64,000 bases of DNA from Diabrotica undecimpunctata (lineage: Eukaryota > Arthropoda > Insecta > Coleoptera > Chrysomelidae). Positions within the stretch are counted from its first letter, which is position 1. Each line of letters begins with the position of its first letter. The notes under the pieces are model-generated. The model worked only from the letters and a program-made list of their open reading frames with translations. It ran no database searches and had not been told where the DNA came from. The stretch lies in contig NC_092810.1 of the NCBI RefSeq assembly GCF_040954645.1, positions 72,248,160-72,312,159 on the forward strand, in the 5' to 3' direction. Position numbers and translations under genes: made by a program. Shown in pieces: positions 38,734-51,210 of the stretch.

Positions 38734-40073
38734 CATAAAAGTCTATTGGATCCAAAGCAACAGCCAAGGCGTGCCATTGAAATGTATCTCCATATTTTTC
38801 GTTTGGATTTCTCAGTATTACTGCTTGTTCCGGTCTAACAACATGAGATAATTTAATATTTGGTAATAATGCGATTACTTGACCACTTATGGAAACGTTA
38901 TATTTTCGAAGAATGGCTGACCAATGTCTTGAAGGTAATTTCAACCAAGGAGTGTAGTCAGAATGCTTTAATTTTTCTATGCCTTGCGTTTGGTTTTGGG
39001 AATACTGTTCTGGAGGACTATATGTTACATAGTTGATACTAACCGGATAATCAGGTGTTGATATTGGATACATATTTACTGTAGGTACACTTTCAAAATG
39101 CATTATTGTACTATTCTCTGCTGGTTTGTCGACAGTTTTACGTAAGAATTGATTCATTATGTCACTCTTATAGATAATCAAAAATATGTACATCAACATA
39201 AGAAGCATGAAGGATCTCTGAAAAATTCTTGTACTAGCCCAAATATTGACTAATTTAACTCTTTTGGGAATTTTCTTTTCCTGTGGACCTTGTTTTTGAG
39301 CAACTACTATGTTTGATGGGAAATTTGTAAGTCTAGGATGTGATTTGGAACGTACCATACCCTTAACACCAGTAAAAGGTTTATCAAAGAAACTCTGTTG
39401 CTGATATAGATTATTTCTTAGCTTCTGACTCATTTTTTCTATTGCGTGTGACATACGATTCATGTCTAGACCGAGAATTGTCAAGAAAAAGAACATTTGC
39501 AAGAAGTAATCAGTAATAAGAGCAACTATTGAAAAAATGGAAAATTCCTGAATTTCTGGAATAAAAGTAAAAAGTCCAAAAGTTAAGACTGTAATTTCTA
39601 ATAGTAAATTTTTAGTTATGGACCATCCCTCATTACTTAATCCTTGTGCGTTTCTGATTTTGACATCCAAATGCAAAGGTGTTGCAACAACGCTTTTGGT
39701 AAGAACAAGAACGTTTTCTAAACCAACCAGTAAAGTTAAATAAGGTATAATTCCTTTTCCACCATCCGAGTTAAGAGTCAAACCAAAGAAAAAACAGATT
39801 CCCATAGTCATAGTAAGATTACAAAATATTGTGAATGTGGCAGTAAACGCCATTCCCAGTTTGGATTTGATTATTTCAATTTTTCGCACAGAGAAGTAAT
39901 AATAGAGAAACAGTAAACCGAACGCGATTATTAACGGTACTACTTCCACGTAGTTTATTTCTCCTGGATATTTAATTAAAACAGTATCATTTAATTTGTA
40001 GTTGAAAGATGAACTTGCATTTTGGTACAAAGGATACAACGTCGTTAATTTATCTCGCAATCCTTCTATAAAC
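38734..40073 (-). CDS. SCAP: SCAP exon: sterol-sensing domain and luminal loop 7
   Basis: A single 1340-nt exon (acceptor TTTTAG, donor GTAAGT), about 446 codons. It opens with the end of luminal loop 1, including an N-glycosylation site NAS where human SCAP has NCS. Membrane helices 2-6 form the sterol-sensing domain (FSVRKIEIIKSKLGMAF; GLENVLVLTKSVVATP; GWSITKNLLLE; ITDYFLQMFFFLTILGLD). The Asp ending the last block matches human Asp443, needed for sterol response. A cytosolic loop and helix 7 follow, then loop 7 with sites NST, NQT and NVS. RHWSAILRKYNVSIS matches human RHWPTLFSYYNITLA. The MELADL COPII signal expected after the domain is not recognisable; MSHAIE occupies that place. Confidence 0.97.
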
Positions 40074-40779
40074 CTAAAATACAAAGAAAACTAACATTAC
40101 TATATTATTGTAACAAAAAGATAAATCTATAATATAAATAGTCAGAATTTTTTTAAATATATAGCTAAACATTTTCTTGGGAAACGCATCGGTACAAATC
40201 TATTTTTTAATCTAAATTGCATTGTTAATGCAAAGGTGCAATTAATATTTTGAGATAGACAGCCAGAATGCTGATTTCATCATTTTTAAGCTTGCGATGT
40301 ATATGGAGCTTGCAATTTTTGATTATTTTTATTACATTTTAATCAAATTTTCGTACTGTTATTAGTTTTTAAGTAATTTTTTTTACATACAGAACGCGTC
40401 TAAAGAATTTCCTCTCGACCATTTCTCGATAAAAGTTTGTATTGTATTTTTTTATTTATATTTGTCAAAAATATTATTTCTCAAGTAACAATTTGGGCAG
40501 TAACTGACGATCTTCTTATTGTGTCGTCTTCTAACGAAGTTGGCGATCACTTCTTTAAACGCTTCCTTATTGTTTGCAACATGAAATATCTGTTTAACAC
40601 TGAAGTTGGTCCAATCTGCAATATTCCTCAACTAAGATTTAATGAGGATATAAAACAATAATCCATAATAGTGGTTTCATTGCTGATTATCATCTATTAC
40701 TAGAACACTAATGAGGATTAGTTAGGTTTAGTTAAGAGACACTGAGACATATTCTGTCCAAAACCAAACCTAACAACAC
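40074..40779. other. SCAP intron, nothing recognised
   Basis: AT-rich sequence without coding signal. Confidence 0.5.
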
Positions 40780-41040
40780 ACAACAGAGATCAAAAAGAAC
40801 TGCATATATAAAATACCATGTGAATACAAAAATTTTTATGTGGGAGAAACTGCAAGACTACCAAGTGCCAGGATAAATCAGCATAAAACAAACATGAAAA
40901 ACAGAGACTTCGACAAATCACTGATACGCAAACACGCATAGAAGTAATGAATAAAAAAATGAATTCTACTATAAGAAACTGGGAAAAAATTGATCTTTCA
41001 AGCATAAAAGCTGAAGACTACCAAATTAATAGCTATAATT
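40780..41040 (+). pseudogene. Penelope-like element fragment (GIY-YIG endonuclease)
   Basis: The frame reads YKIPCEYKNFYVGETARLPS then ARINQHKTNMKNRDFDKS. This is the GIY-YIG endonuclease pattern (..Y-x-G-E-T-x-R..R...H) found at the C-terminus of Penelope-like retroelements. A stop follows and the reverse transcriptase is absent. Confidence 0.7.
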
Positions 41041-42122
41041 CATACTTTTTTTAATCAGTAGTCGTTGAACATTAGGGGTTACCATTTTAAAATAGCTCAA
41101 CAGAACTAAACAACAATCACTAAAATCTAAGAACACACTAAGTAATACAAAAGCCTTAAAATAAGATATTATCCCTTTTAAAACTACTAAATAACGCACG
41201 TCTGTCATTTTTAATGATTATGTCACTAAAATATCACAAAAACTAGGAAAAGGTGTCTTAGTTGTTACCTTATCTAAGGTTGTTACCCAAACATTTATTG
41301 ATTTAAGTTTTGTGTTCTGAAACTGGCATATCTAAATCAAATATTATGTTTATATGGGAAAAAGCAACAAGTGATTGTAATGAATTTTACATTTTATATT
41401 TGTTTTTTACGTTTCCACTTCCACTGTTGAAAACGATTTTCGGAGTGGAAGTCGAAAGGTCAAAAACAAATACAAAATGTAATTTCCATTAAAATCAATT
41501 GTGGCTTATTCCCGTATAAACATAATATTTGATTTAAGTTTTATGGTCCAGAAAATATTATCTAAGTTACATAGTATTCTTCTGCCAAGCATATTGTAAG
41601 TTTATCCACCCTATTGTTGTTAAAGTGTAATTTACTTCCATGTACATATTATAATTGTGCTTTTAATTGTTTTGTATCTCTATACTAAGTAATATCCTTT
41701 TTTATTTTGTTTATCTTTTTTTTCTATACTTTCATTTAACACGAAGTTTACATGGAGGGCCTCGTTGGTCTTCTTAATTTTCAGTCTATTTTCTTCCCTT
41801 TGTTGTTGGATAACAATTTTACCAATAGTTTTTTCTTTCGTCTTCTTTTCCTTTTAGTATTTTTGCCAAACATTTGCGCAGCATAGCTTAATGGTTGTTT
41901 TAATTTGCACTGTGTAATTCGTATATAAAGTGAATATTTTGGGTCCTCAATATATTAAAACATCCCAGTTTATTTACGAATTATTTTGTTTATCTACATT
42001 TCTCATGAGATCCCAGATGATCAAATATCCTCTGATATCCTCTTATACAAACCTCCAAAAGTATTGGCTGCAGAGCCAAGGTATTTTAAAAAATAAATGA
42101 ATTAAATTTTATTACCAAAATA
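41041..42122. other. Intron sequence with a degenerate family R core
   Basis: Around 41395-41530 a degraded copy of the family R core (CGATTTTCGGAGTGGAAGTCGAAAGGTC-like) is followed by AATTGTGGCTTATTCCC, which is also found near 36189. The rest is unassigned. Confidence 0.5.
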
Positions 42123-45100
42123 TAGTGTGTCCAATTTAGTCGGCTTCGTATGGGAAACCTGTTTATTATTAGTTTTATGAAAAAAAGTTGATCCTTTATA
42201 AAAAGTTCTGCATGATCCAAAACTTAAAATTTAAGATTTGTCAAAAAATGTGAATTTTGCTCAAGAGTAAAGTACCTTTACATTTCACAATATCCAAAAT
42301 TGTTATTATGAAAAGTTGTTTAGAATTAAAAAATATGTTTTAATACGCTTATATTAAGCATATAAGATACCTATTATTAAGTATTGTTTTTAAGTTTTAG
42401 CCATACGGCTCACACTCCCTATAAGGGGAACATTCGCTCATCCCAGATACCTACGGTATCAAAAGGATTGAGCTCTGGTGGGACTCTTTCCATGTTATCG
42501 AGTCCTAGGTGACTTGGTACGTCGGTGTATCTCCCAAAAATTTTCGCACGCATCTGGACGTCGAAAGTAGCACAGCTTTCTGCATGATCTTATATATTTT
42601 TATGTTTTCTAGGAGGTTCTTCGGGATGACTCCAGTGGTAGAAAGAATAATAGGTATCGTCTGGATACTTTCCATTCTCCATTGTCTCCTTATTTGTATT
42701 TCCAGATCTCTGTACTTGGCGATCTTTTCGTTATGCTTAACACGCAGATTATTGTTGTTAGGTATCGTCACATCGATTAGTGTTGTTTATCTTGTTAGTT
42801 TATTAACTAGCACGAGATCTGGTCTATTATATGCTACAGTTTGGTCTGTGAGCACAGTGCGATCCCAGTATAGCTTGTAGTTGTCATTCTCAAGCATACT
42901 CTCAGGAATGTATTGATAATATGGGAGATGGTTTGTTTGTAGAAGTCCCAGTTTAAAAGCTATCTCTTGATGGAGGATCTTCCCTACTGAGTCATGCCGT
43001 TCCTTATACTCAGTTGCACCAAATGTCTGGCAGCCCCCGGTAAGATGTTGGATAGTTTCTTGGGCTTGACATCCATATCGGCATTTGTCGTTTTGGACCT
43101 GAGGGTCTTTGACGATATATTTCAGTTAATTTTTGGTTGGTATAACATGATCCTGAATGGCGAGTAATAAACCTTCTGTTTCAGGGAACATCTTTCCTGA
43201 TGTCAGCCAATAGTTCGACGCTATATTGTCGACATAGTCTTGACTTTCTTCATTCGGATGTCGCCCGTGCAGAGGTTTACCCATCCAGATGCGCATTTTT
43301 CGTTCTTAGTAAGATGGTTTATGCGCATTTCTTGTTCCCTCAGTTTGATCGGTGTTGTGTCATCTACTGCACAAATCGCGCGATGAAGAGTAGATGTCTC
43401 CGCCTGCACCTGAAAATAAGTTCGTAAATTAGTAATCTGTTTTTCTAATTGCTCGCTTATATCAATAAGTCCTCGTCCTCCTAAATACCGCGGTAATGTC
43501 GTTCTTTCTACTGCACTTCGAGGATGGTGTTTTTGTGCCTTTGTGAGGTGTGTTCGTACTTTTCGCTGAAGGGTTTCTATATCCGTTTTAGTCCACTTAA
43601 TAATCCCAAATGAGTAGCTAAGCGCGGAAAATGCGTAGGTGTTTAATGCCTTAAACAAATTTTTACTATTAAGATGTGAGCGGAGTAGCTGTTTTACTCT
43701 TCGTAGGAACTCTGATGTTAATCCGATTGTCGTTTGTTTATGGTCAATTTTCCGCGCTTGCTTTACTCCTAGATATTTATACATTTTCGTCATTTTCGCC
43801 CATAGCCTCGATGTTTTGGCCATTTTGCATATCGAATCCTCCGGGCTGAACCTTTCCCTTGACTATATTTAGTACACGACATTTGTCTAACCCAAAGTGC
43901 ATACTGATATCATTTGAAAACGTTTCTACAGTTTTTAGCATTTGATCTAAGTAATTTCCAGTGGAATCCATTAGTTTCAAATCATCCATATACAACAGAT
44001 GATTAAGCTTCGCCACTACAGTATTGTTGTTTTTAATGCTAAAACCTGAGCCAGTGGAGTTCAATAGCTGGGATAATGAATTCATCGCTAGACAGAACCA
44101 CAATGGACTCTCGAGTCTCCTTGAAATAGGCCGCGGTTAATTGCGATATTTTCCGTTTCGATATTGCTTTCGCCAGGTATTTGGATGTGAATTTTAGTCT
44201 TCCAATCTGTCATTATAAGTCTTAAAAAGGCCACTATATTATCATCGACTTTATATATTCTTAATATATCTACCAGCCATTCATGTGGCACTGAGTCAAA
44301 GGCTTTCTTATAGTCAATAAAGGCAGTGAAAAGGTTCCTTTTTTTGGTGTATGCCTGGTTAGAAATGATTGAGTCGATAATTTGTTGTTCTTTGCAACCC
44401 ATGGAACCCTTAGCGCATCCTTTCTGTTGAGGTTCTATGATATTGTTTAGTGTGCAGTGTTGATAGATACGCTGGGCTACACAGGATGTGACCAATTTGT
44501 ACAGAGTTGGAAGACACGTAATTGGCCGGTACTTGGCTGGATCTTGGGTATTATTTTGATCCTTCGGTATTAAATAAGTTGTTCCCTGAGTTAGGAATGA
44601 TGGTATTTCCTGCGGATTAGAAATAATACGATTAATTAGTGTTTACAAGTACTCATGAGTATTCTAGAACTTCTTAAGCCAGAAGTTTTGAACTCCGTCT
44701 GGTCCAGGAGATTTCCAGTTATGAAGCTCTTTGATGATATTTGAGACTTCTTCTGTGGTGAAGGGTTCATAGACAGTTGTACGGTAGTGTTGACAGCTGT
44801 GCGCCGTATCTTCTATCCATCCAACATTGGTGTTAAGAGCAGCTAGTGTGGAAAGTTGATTTTCACAAAACTCCTGAATTTCTTCTTGGCTTGAGTATGC
44901 TTTATTGGCGCTTTCGACAGTGGAATTGAGTTTTCGATAGAACGCCTTCTCGGCATGCTCAAAAAGCGCATTGTCACATTTCCGGCTGTTACTAACTTTG
45001 TACCTCCTTAGTCGTACTGAATAAACGGAGAGTTTTTGTTTTAATGTATCCAGGCACTGTTGGGCTGTGTTGTTTTCTGGATCATATTGCGAGTGTCTTG

Positions 45101-45578
45101 CCTTGCTTAGCATTATTTGATCAACTTTTTTAATGACTTTTCTACTTGTTGTTCCTCGTATATATTCTGTCATTTGACCAATGTCCCTACGCAATAATTC
45201 AATCTTGTTTAAAAGCCGTTTCTCCCAGGGTGCAACTCTGTTATCTATCCTTCCGGCATTGGTACCCCGTCGTGTTCTGATCTTAATTCCCATTACACTA
45301 GCTGTTGCTGCACAGTAAATAAGCATGTGCAAATATTCCAGTGTATTGGCTTCTACGACGTAATTGAGTAGTACTTCGGTATTCATAATTTGTAACAGAG
45401 CACCTAGTTTTTTAGAAGAGTTTATTTTTGGTAGCGGTGGTCTGCTAAGTGGAAATGTTAAGTATTATTATTATTAAAGTATTATAAGTTATATCATTCA
45501 AAACTTTTTAAAAAGAATAACTTTTTTTCATAAAACTAAGAATAAAAAAGTTTTATTCCGACTTAATTGGACACCCTG
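42123..45578. mobile_element. mariner-type MITE carrying a nested R4-like LINE
   Basis: The left end TAGTGTGTCCAATTTAGTCGG (42123) and the reverse complement of the right end (CAGGGTGTCCAATTAAGTCGG, ending 45578) match. The match continues for about 100 bp inward (for example AGTTTTATGAAAAAAAGTT in both). Both ends are flanked by TA. Without the LINE (42386-45457) the element would be about 375 bp, a typical MITE. Confidence 0.8.
42386..45457 (-). pseudogene. R4-like non-LTR retrotransposon with restriction-like endonuclease
   Basis: Minus-strand single-ORF element, broken by several stops and frameshifts. From 45386: an N-terminal region ending NWKSPGPDGVQNFWLKKF, then RT motifs (FIDYKKAFDSVPHEWLVDIL near 44320; LLYMDDLKLMDS near 43980) and a thumb region with YKYLGVKQARKIDHK. 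Next is a CCHC-like knuckle CRYGCQAQETIQHLTGGC (near 43080), and last a restriction-like endonuclease motif PD-x12-D (RPDLVLVNKLTR then a stop, TTLIDVTIP, near 42790). This layout defines the R2/R4 superfamily. R4/Dong elements are known to prefer TAA-type repeats. Here TTAAGTATT borders both ends (42377-42385, 45458-45466), with TTA repeats beside it. Confidence 0.85.
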
Positions 45579-45959
45579 TATAATCCACAAACATTTTAAT
45601 CTGTTTTCTAATAATACAGAATAGAATAAATTATTTTTAAGAAAACAATGAAATGCTGTAATAAAAACATAAAAACGTCTGTATTATACGTTAGTTTTGA
45701 CATTTCGATTTGTATTTTGAAAATCGTTCTTTGTATTTCGAGAATTGTATCTTTTAATTTTTATTTTGAATGATTCCCGAAGTGTAAATCGAAACGTCGA
45801 AATAAACGTAGTTTCAATTAAAATTTTGCTTGTTTCGCATTAATAATAGTAGATAACATAAAAATGCCACCGGAAAATAGAATCAGAACCACTTTAAAAT
45901 GATATTGTCAATATTTTAAGTTAATGGTTAAGATCAAACCATTGTAGTATATGTTGTTG
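45579..45959. repeat. Dispersed repeat family R, copy 3, with flanks
   Basis: Around 45715-45890 the core GATTCCCGAAGTGTAAATCG followed by AAACGTCGAAATAAACGTAG is present, ending AAAATGCCACCGGAAAATAG. It resembles copy 1 at 36140-36250. No coding. Confidence 0.6.
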
Positions 45960-46330
45960 AACCTTTTTTGCTACCCACATCTTCCTTTCCTGAACCCTCT
46001 TTACATACTATACTTCACTGTCGTACATCAAAGCAGGCCTCACCACACTCTTGTATATCTTTCCTTTCAGCACTTCACACCGATTTTTCGATCACAGAGT
46101 ACACCGCTCATTTTCTTCCAGTTAAACCCTCCAGCCTGTATCCTGTGGAGAATATTACGATCTAGTGTCCCATTTTCCGTCATGTACGAGCCAAGGTATT
46201 TAACTTTTTCTACTCGTCCTAGTTTTTTCCCAAGTAATTTGATGTCCCCAACCATTTCTGTTCCTGCCAATCACATATACTCCGTTTTTGACCTGCTACC
46301 CTTCGCTCTTCAATAGCCCTTCTCCAATCG
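45960..46330 (-). pseudogene. LINE post-RT fragment
   Basis: The minus-strand frame reads GKKLGRVEKVKYLGSYMTEN (near 46190-46240) and RIQAGGFNWKKMSGVLCDRK, the region after YADD in insect LINEs. Truncated on both sides. Confidence 0.7.
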
Positions 46331-46912
46331 TCCAACACTTCTTTGAAGAAAAAAATAATGATACTATCCCAAAATGGTAAGTTTTTGGTCTTACATTTAC
46401 TTTATCCTCGATATTAATATCAAATTATATTTTATATTTATATGATTTTAAACCATAATGGTGATTTAAACAACAACATTAATGGTTGGCTTTATGATGT
46501 TGCTTCTTTCTTTTTAATGACTTTAATATTGGTAATCAACAAGGAAGTTGCGAAGCAGTTGAGTTTCATTGAGAAAAATCGGAGTACCTTCTTTGCCTTT
46601 TATCTTACTACCATCTGTTTCCTTTATGAATATACATAAATCGTTCCATTGGATTCTACGTTATTTTTCCCATTCGTGTTTACATATTTAAGGTCTATCT
46701 AAGTTTCATCTAGATAAAAGTTTTCACATTCACAATATATTCTATAAATACAATGCTTAGGTTTTCCTTTAGATGCAATAGATACCAAAGCGTTTGCTGT
46801 TTTAATATTGAATTTATTTCCTATCCTTTTAAGTTTCCTTTTTTTTGTTTTGATTTGTATTTTATAACGAACGTTATTTTTTAAAAAAGAGAAAAAATTA
46901 TTAAAATATATA
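46331..46912. other. SCAP intron, nothing recognised
   Basis: AT-rich, no supported feature. Confidence 0.5.
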
Positions 46913-48412
46913 CAGTAGTCTCTCTCTATAACGATTCCCCATATAACGATAATTCCTCTATAACGATATCGTTCTCTCTTTATAGCGATAACTTTTTAGC
47001 GTTCAATAGTTGATGACAAATGTGTTATTGTGTTTAAAGTTCAGACTACATGAGTCACGAGTGGTAAGATCATTGTCCAGCGGTTGTTTTGTTTTGCGTT
47101 TAAGGAATGCGGCCACCCATTCTACTCTTTCTTATCAGAGAATTAAGTGACTCACGTTTATTGTTGGGGCGGCGTACCTAACTGTTATCACACAGATGTT
47201 GTCACCTATTGACGACTTTTCATTTCCAGTTTGAGTTGTGTCTTAAGGTCGTGGCATATTATCGTGCACGTTGCGTTTCCAGCACATAGCGTTTAGTTTC
47301 CGAAAAATATAATTTAAATGGTTTTAAATATGAACAACGCACACTGTCCGGAACATAGCGTTTCAGATACTTAACGTTTCCGTTCAGTATATTTGAAAAC
47401 AATATTTTACTGATGCCGACGGCTACGTAACGAGTCGTAACCGGTTGGAAAGGATAATGTGAATTAGATGTCCGTCGTTTTTCCCCCGTTGTTTATTTAG
47501 GTATTTGTTTGATTTTGATACAGAGTATTTAAAAAATAATTTTCGAGGCTATTTTGTCATTTATGCATCTGTTTTTATTGCTTTGTGACAATTAATCACG
47601 GAAGTGATAAACAATTAGGACTTTTGTACGAAAATGATACATCTTCCTTTTTAAAAATACTTTTTGGTTTGATATGTATGGCTTCGTTAAATGTAGTATT
47701 TTGTTTTTTAACTGAAGGTGAAATTAAATTTAAAACATATTTAAACTGAATCCTATTCATTCTAAAATATCCATAATATTTTTCATCAATTAATTCTCTG
47801 TATAAAGTCCAGTATTCACATTCCTTCTTCCTTTCTCTTAGCATTGGATGTACTTCAAACCTTCTTTTTAACACAGTTTTTCATTCTTAATCGTTAAGTA
47901 GAAGAGCAATTGCACATAATTTTTGTCGAGAAAGGCGAGAACATATCTTCACCGAACCAAACTGAAACGTTCTATGTATGAAAATGTGAACGCACAGCCC
48001 AATTGCTGGAGTGGAAACGCTACGTGCTGGAAACTATACGTGCACGATAATATGCCGCGACCTTTAGTGTGTCAACCGTCAACATGTTTTCGAAAAAGCG
48101 TAAAGTCCTCTCGGTGGAGGAAAAGTTATCGATAACCCGACAATAGAGAAAGGTGAAAAGCAATCGGATGTCGTTCGCCTCACATGTTTTAATTGTACAG
48201 TCATTTTTTATACTGTATTGCTTATATTATTGGTTAATAAATCTATGTGGAATACAATGTTAATTCATTTATATCCGTTTTGATAATTTTTTTAAATTAA
48301 AATAGGTTATTTAGTACAGTATTATTACTATTACAGTACCGAATTTTGTCTCTCTCTGTATAACGATGAAAATTCCCGGTCCCTTGCATATCGTTATAGA
48401 GAGAGAGGACTG
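46913..48412 (+). mobile_element. Tigger/pogo-like DNA transposon, internally deleted
   Basis: Terminal inverted repeats CAGTAGTCTCTCTCTATAACG (46913) and, on the other strand at 48412, CAGTCCTCTCTCTCTATAACG, with TA at both flanks, as in pogo/Tigger elements. A transposase start remains at 48084 (MFSKKRKVLSVEEKLSI, then after a frame change TIEKGEKQSDVVRLT), matching the N-terminal helix-turn-helix of Tigger transposases. The rest of the transposase is gone. An 818-bp Harbinger-like element is nested inside. Confidence 0.8.
47246..48063 (-). mobile_element. PIF/Harbinger-like element nested in the Tigger-like element
   Basis: Ends are inverted repeats AGGTCGTGGCATATTATCGT and, from the right, AGGTCGCGGCATATTATCGT, flanked by TTA on both sides (47243-47245, 48064-48066), the Harbinger target signature. 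A minus-strand ORF (47874-47596) reads HPMLRERKKECEYWTLYREL and FRMNRIQFKYVLNLI, like the N-terminal part of Harbinger transposases. The DDE core is missing, so it is non-autonomous. Confidence 0.85.
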
Positions 48413-48489
48413 TACCATTCAATAACCAGAGATATAAAACCAAATAATTTAACCTTGTAAACGCTAAAAGTTTTATTTGGGAGAAATTT

Positions 48490-49075
48490 CTTCTGTTACT
48501 TTTATCTACATCGGGCTATTTTATTTTCTATCATTCTGCTAATGTGACTATTCTATTTTTCCTTTCGAAATTGCACCCATTCACTTATGTTGTCCACCCT
48601 GCACGGGTGTCTGTGTCGTTACTTCTTGACCAGTCCATCAATGTCTTTCCTGTTACTCGTCTTACGATCCTCATTTAATTTATTTCCTGGTATCTTATTC
48701 TTTTGATAGTTTCTGGTCCCGTTTCAGCGGTATATATCATAATAGGCCTAACTACAGATTTATACAATCGCGTTTTTGTTTGTCTCTTCATATTTTATCG
48801 TTAAAAGTCATTACTTGTTCTACCATCTTGCTTTCAATTTCTAGTTTGCATCTTATTGTTCCTTTGATATTACTAGACTTTTTCCGTTTTGTGGCGATAT
48901 TTTTATATTGAATTCGTTAGGCTTCATGTTGAAATGATATGGCATTCTCTGTAAGTCACCGTCTTCATTTTCCGCTATCAGGAGTGTATCATCTGCATAA
49001 CATTTATTTTTATTTCCTTATTTTCCATTTGATATACTTTTTCCATTTTCACTTGTTTTATCATCTCTCGCAATA
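48490..49075 (-). pseudogene. Decayed LINE reverse transcriptase fragment
   Basis: On the minus strand near 49000-48960 the frame reads CYADDTLLIAENEDGDLQRM. Further down come stretches like AETGPETIKRIRYQEIN and VRRVTGKTLMD, the typical post-RT region. Many stops. Confidence 0.7.
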
Positions 49076-49199
49076 TGAGATTAAATGTTCAACCTTATAA
49101 TTATATGAGGTACTAAAACTTCAATGCCATTAGATGTTATAATAATGAGCATCAGTCTTATATCAAAAATGTAAATGAAATAAAACTACTAAAGTGAAC

Positions 49200-49590
49200 G
49201 GCACCATTCGTAAGTCAATAACATATCGAGAATACATCATGAATCATTTAAAATCATATGAGTACACATAAAATTAGAATTTGATATCAATATCGAAAGT
49301 AAACTAAATGTAAAACCGAATACTGACCAGGTCAGAGAGCATCATGTGTAATAGCTGTCTGAATTGTCATTAAGAATGAGGTATACAAAATTAAACTATG
49401 ACAAGATTTTTTTCTATTTCCAAGTCACACAACAAAATAATTTGTTTAATTTGTCTTTTGAGAATGATTTCCGAGAAGCAAATCAAAACGCCATATATAA
49501 CGTATTTTTATTAAAATTGTAATTTATTCGCATTAAATATAGTAAATAATATAGAACTGTCAAAAGAAAACAGAGTTAGAATCTTCTGCA
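49200..49590 (+). repeat. Dispersed repeat family R, copy 4
   Basis: Matches the outer blocks of copy 1 at 35640-36270 (CGTAAGTCAATAACATATCG near 49209; TGTCTGAATTGTCAT near 49348; GAATGATTTCCGAGAAGCAA near 49461) but lacks the 240-bp middle. It ends beside the AAGAAAACAGAGTTAGAATC motif. Confidence 0.65.
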
Positions 49591-49702
49591 AAATCTTTCT
49601 TAGAAGACCCAAATATCTAGATAAAAGGGAATAAATGATATAAATAGATAGAATAAAAACATTTTGTTACACTCGTAATGCAAATTATTGTACATATATG
49701 TG

Positions 49703-49819
<117 letters not shown>

Positions 49820-49838
49820 AGGTATATAGAAAACTTAC

Positions 49839-49984
49839 TCTGAATCAAAATCTTTAAAAAATATTGTAAGTGCATATTGTATTATCCGAGGTCTGCTTCT
49901 CATAGGATATCGTTTGATGCCTGTATCAAATAGGTGCATGCCAAAAACCATATCAGAAATTGACGTTTTTCCTTTTTGAAAACT
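49839..49984 (-). CDS. SCAP: SCAP exon: end of luminal loop 1
   Basis: 146 nt between acceptor TTTTTTCAG and donor GTAAGT. It starts on a whole codon and ends with two bases that the next exon completes to Glu. The peptide [20 protein letters not shown] then [19 protein letters not shown] matches human SCAP [20 protein letters not shown] then RKRMVSYTITLVFQHYH. It is the most N-terminal exon visible. None of the preceding loop-1 sequence was found to its right. Confidence 0.92.
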
Positions 49985-50259
49985 CTGAAAAAAACAACAT
50001 ATTAGTTTTAGTTGTATGATGAATTACATAACTAACAGTATTGTACTACATATATTAAAAGTACTCGTACAAACATTACAAATAAATTCTTGCTATCACT
50101 TCTAAAAATGCATGAAATGCAGCAATTATCTTCCAACAGCCTTTCACATTTTCGACCTAATTTCTTCTATCCAATTTTTTCTTGGTATCAGTCCTTTTTT
50201 GCTCCTAGATGCCACATCAGGGGGTGTGTAAAAGGGTAGTGAATCGCAATACATGATTC

Positions 50260-50800
50260 CGTATCCTGTTGGCATCCCAGCCTCTTCTAGTCAATCCCTA
50301 TTTTCATCTCTAAGTTACACCAGTAACCTAAGCAACCTAACTGGAGATTGGGTAATCAACCGCCAGTATAAGGTGGGGTCAGCGTTAACTAAGAATGGAG
50401 ACTTGGTCCTATGACGAATAGTGGGTTGAGCGAAGCACTAGCAACCCTCCCTTTAAAACCCAATTGTTGCGAATACAATGGCTAATGAGAAAACGGATGG
50501 ATCTTACAACGACGGACACAGCAAAAAAAATTAACATCACTATGGATTTAAAATTTGGTACCTGGAATGCGCGAACCCTCTTAAAGGCAAGATCTATTAT
50601 TAGTTTGGCAGAAGAACTTAGAAAATACGGAGTTGAAATATTGCACTGCAGAAAATCAGATGGAAGAGCCAAGAAGAAATTCGTAAAGATAAATTCTTAT
50701 TATACTACTCAGAAAACGCTGTATTCACTGTTACTTGTGAGAAATCTCATAAAACGAAGAGCTAATGAGGAAACTAATTTCTATAGATGAAAAAATAATA
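50260..50800 (+). pseudogene. LINE 5' fragment with start of endonuclease
   Basis: The plus-strand frame from about 50545 reads LKFGTWNARTLLKARSIISL then AEELRKYGVEIL, the start of the AP-type endonuclease of insect LINEs. A low-complexity 3' part follows after a deletion. Upstream sequence looks like its 5' untranslated region. Confidence 0.65.
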
Positions 50801-50910
50801 CATTCGAATTATAAATTATATTTTGAGGATTTCAATTTTACAATAGCAGTTATAATAAAAACAGGATTATAAAAAACACAAGTAGCGAACTATGAATACA
50901 AGTTAGAATA

Positions 50911-50911
<1 letters not shown>

Positions 50912-51002
<91 letters not shown>
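50912..51002. repeat. (TA)n microsatellite at LTR edge of gypsy element B
   Basis: A 90-bp TA array ending where the LTR begins (TGTTATGATG on the plus strand). Confidence 0.95.
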
Positions 51003-51006
<4 letters not shown>

Positions 51007-51145
51007 ATGATGTATTGTTTGTGAATGATGAGCAATGAGTATTTTTAATAATATAATATATAGGGTTTTTATCGCGGTTCTCAAAGAATTAGTTTGTAAG
51101 TACTTTTTAAATTATCTTTATTATAACTATTATGAAACACACATA

Positions 51146-51210
<65 letters not shown>

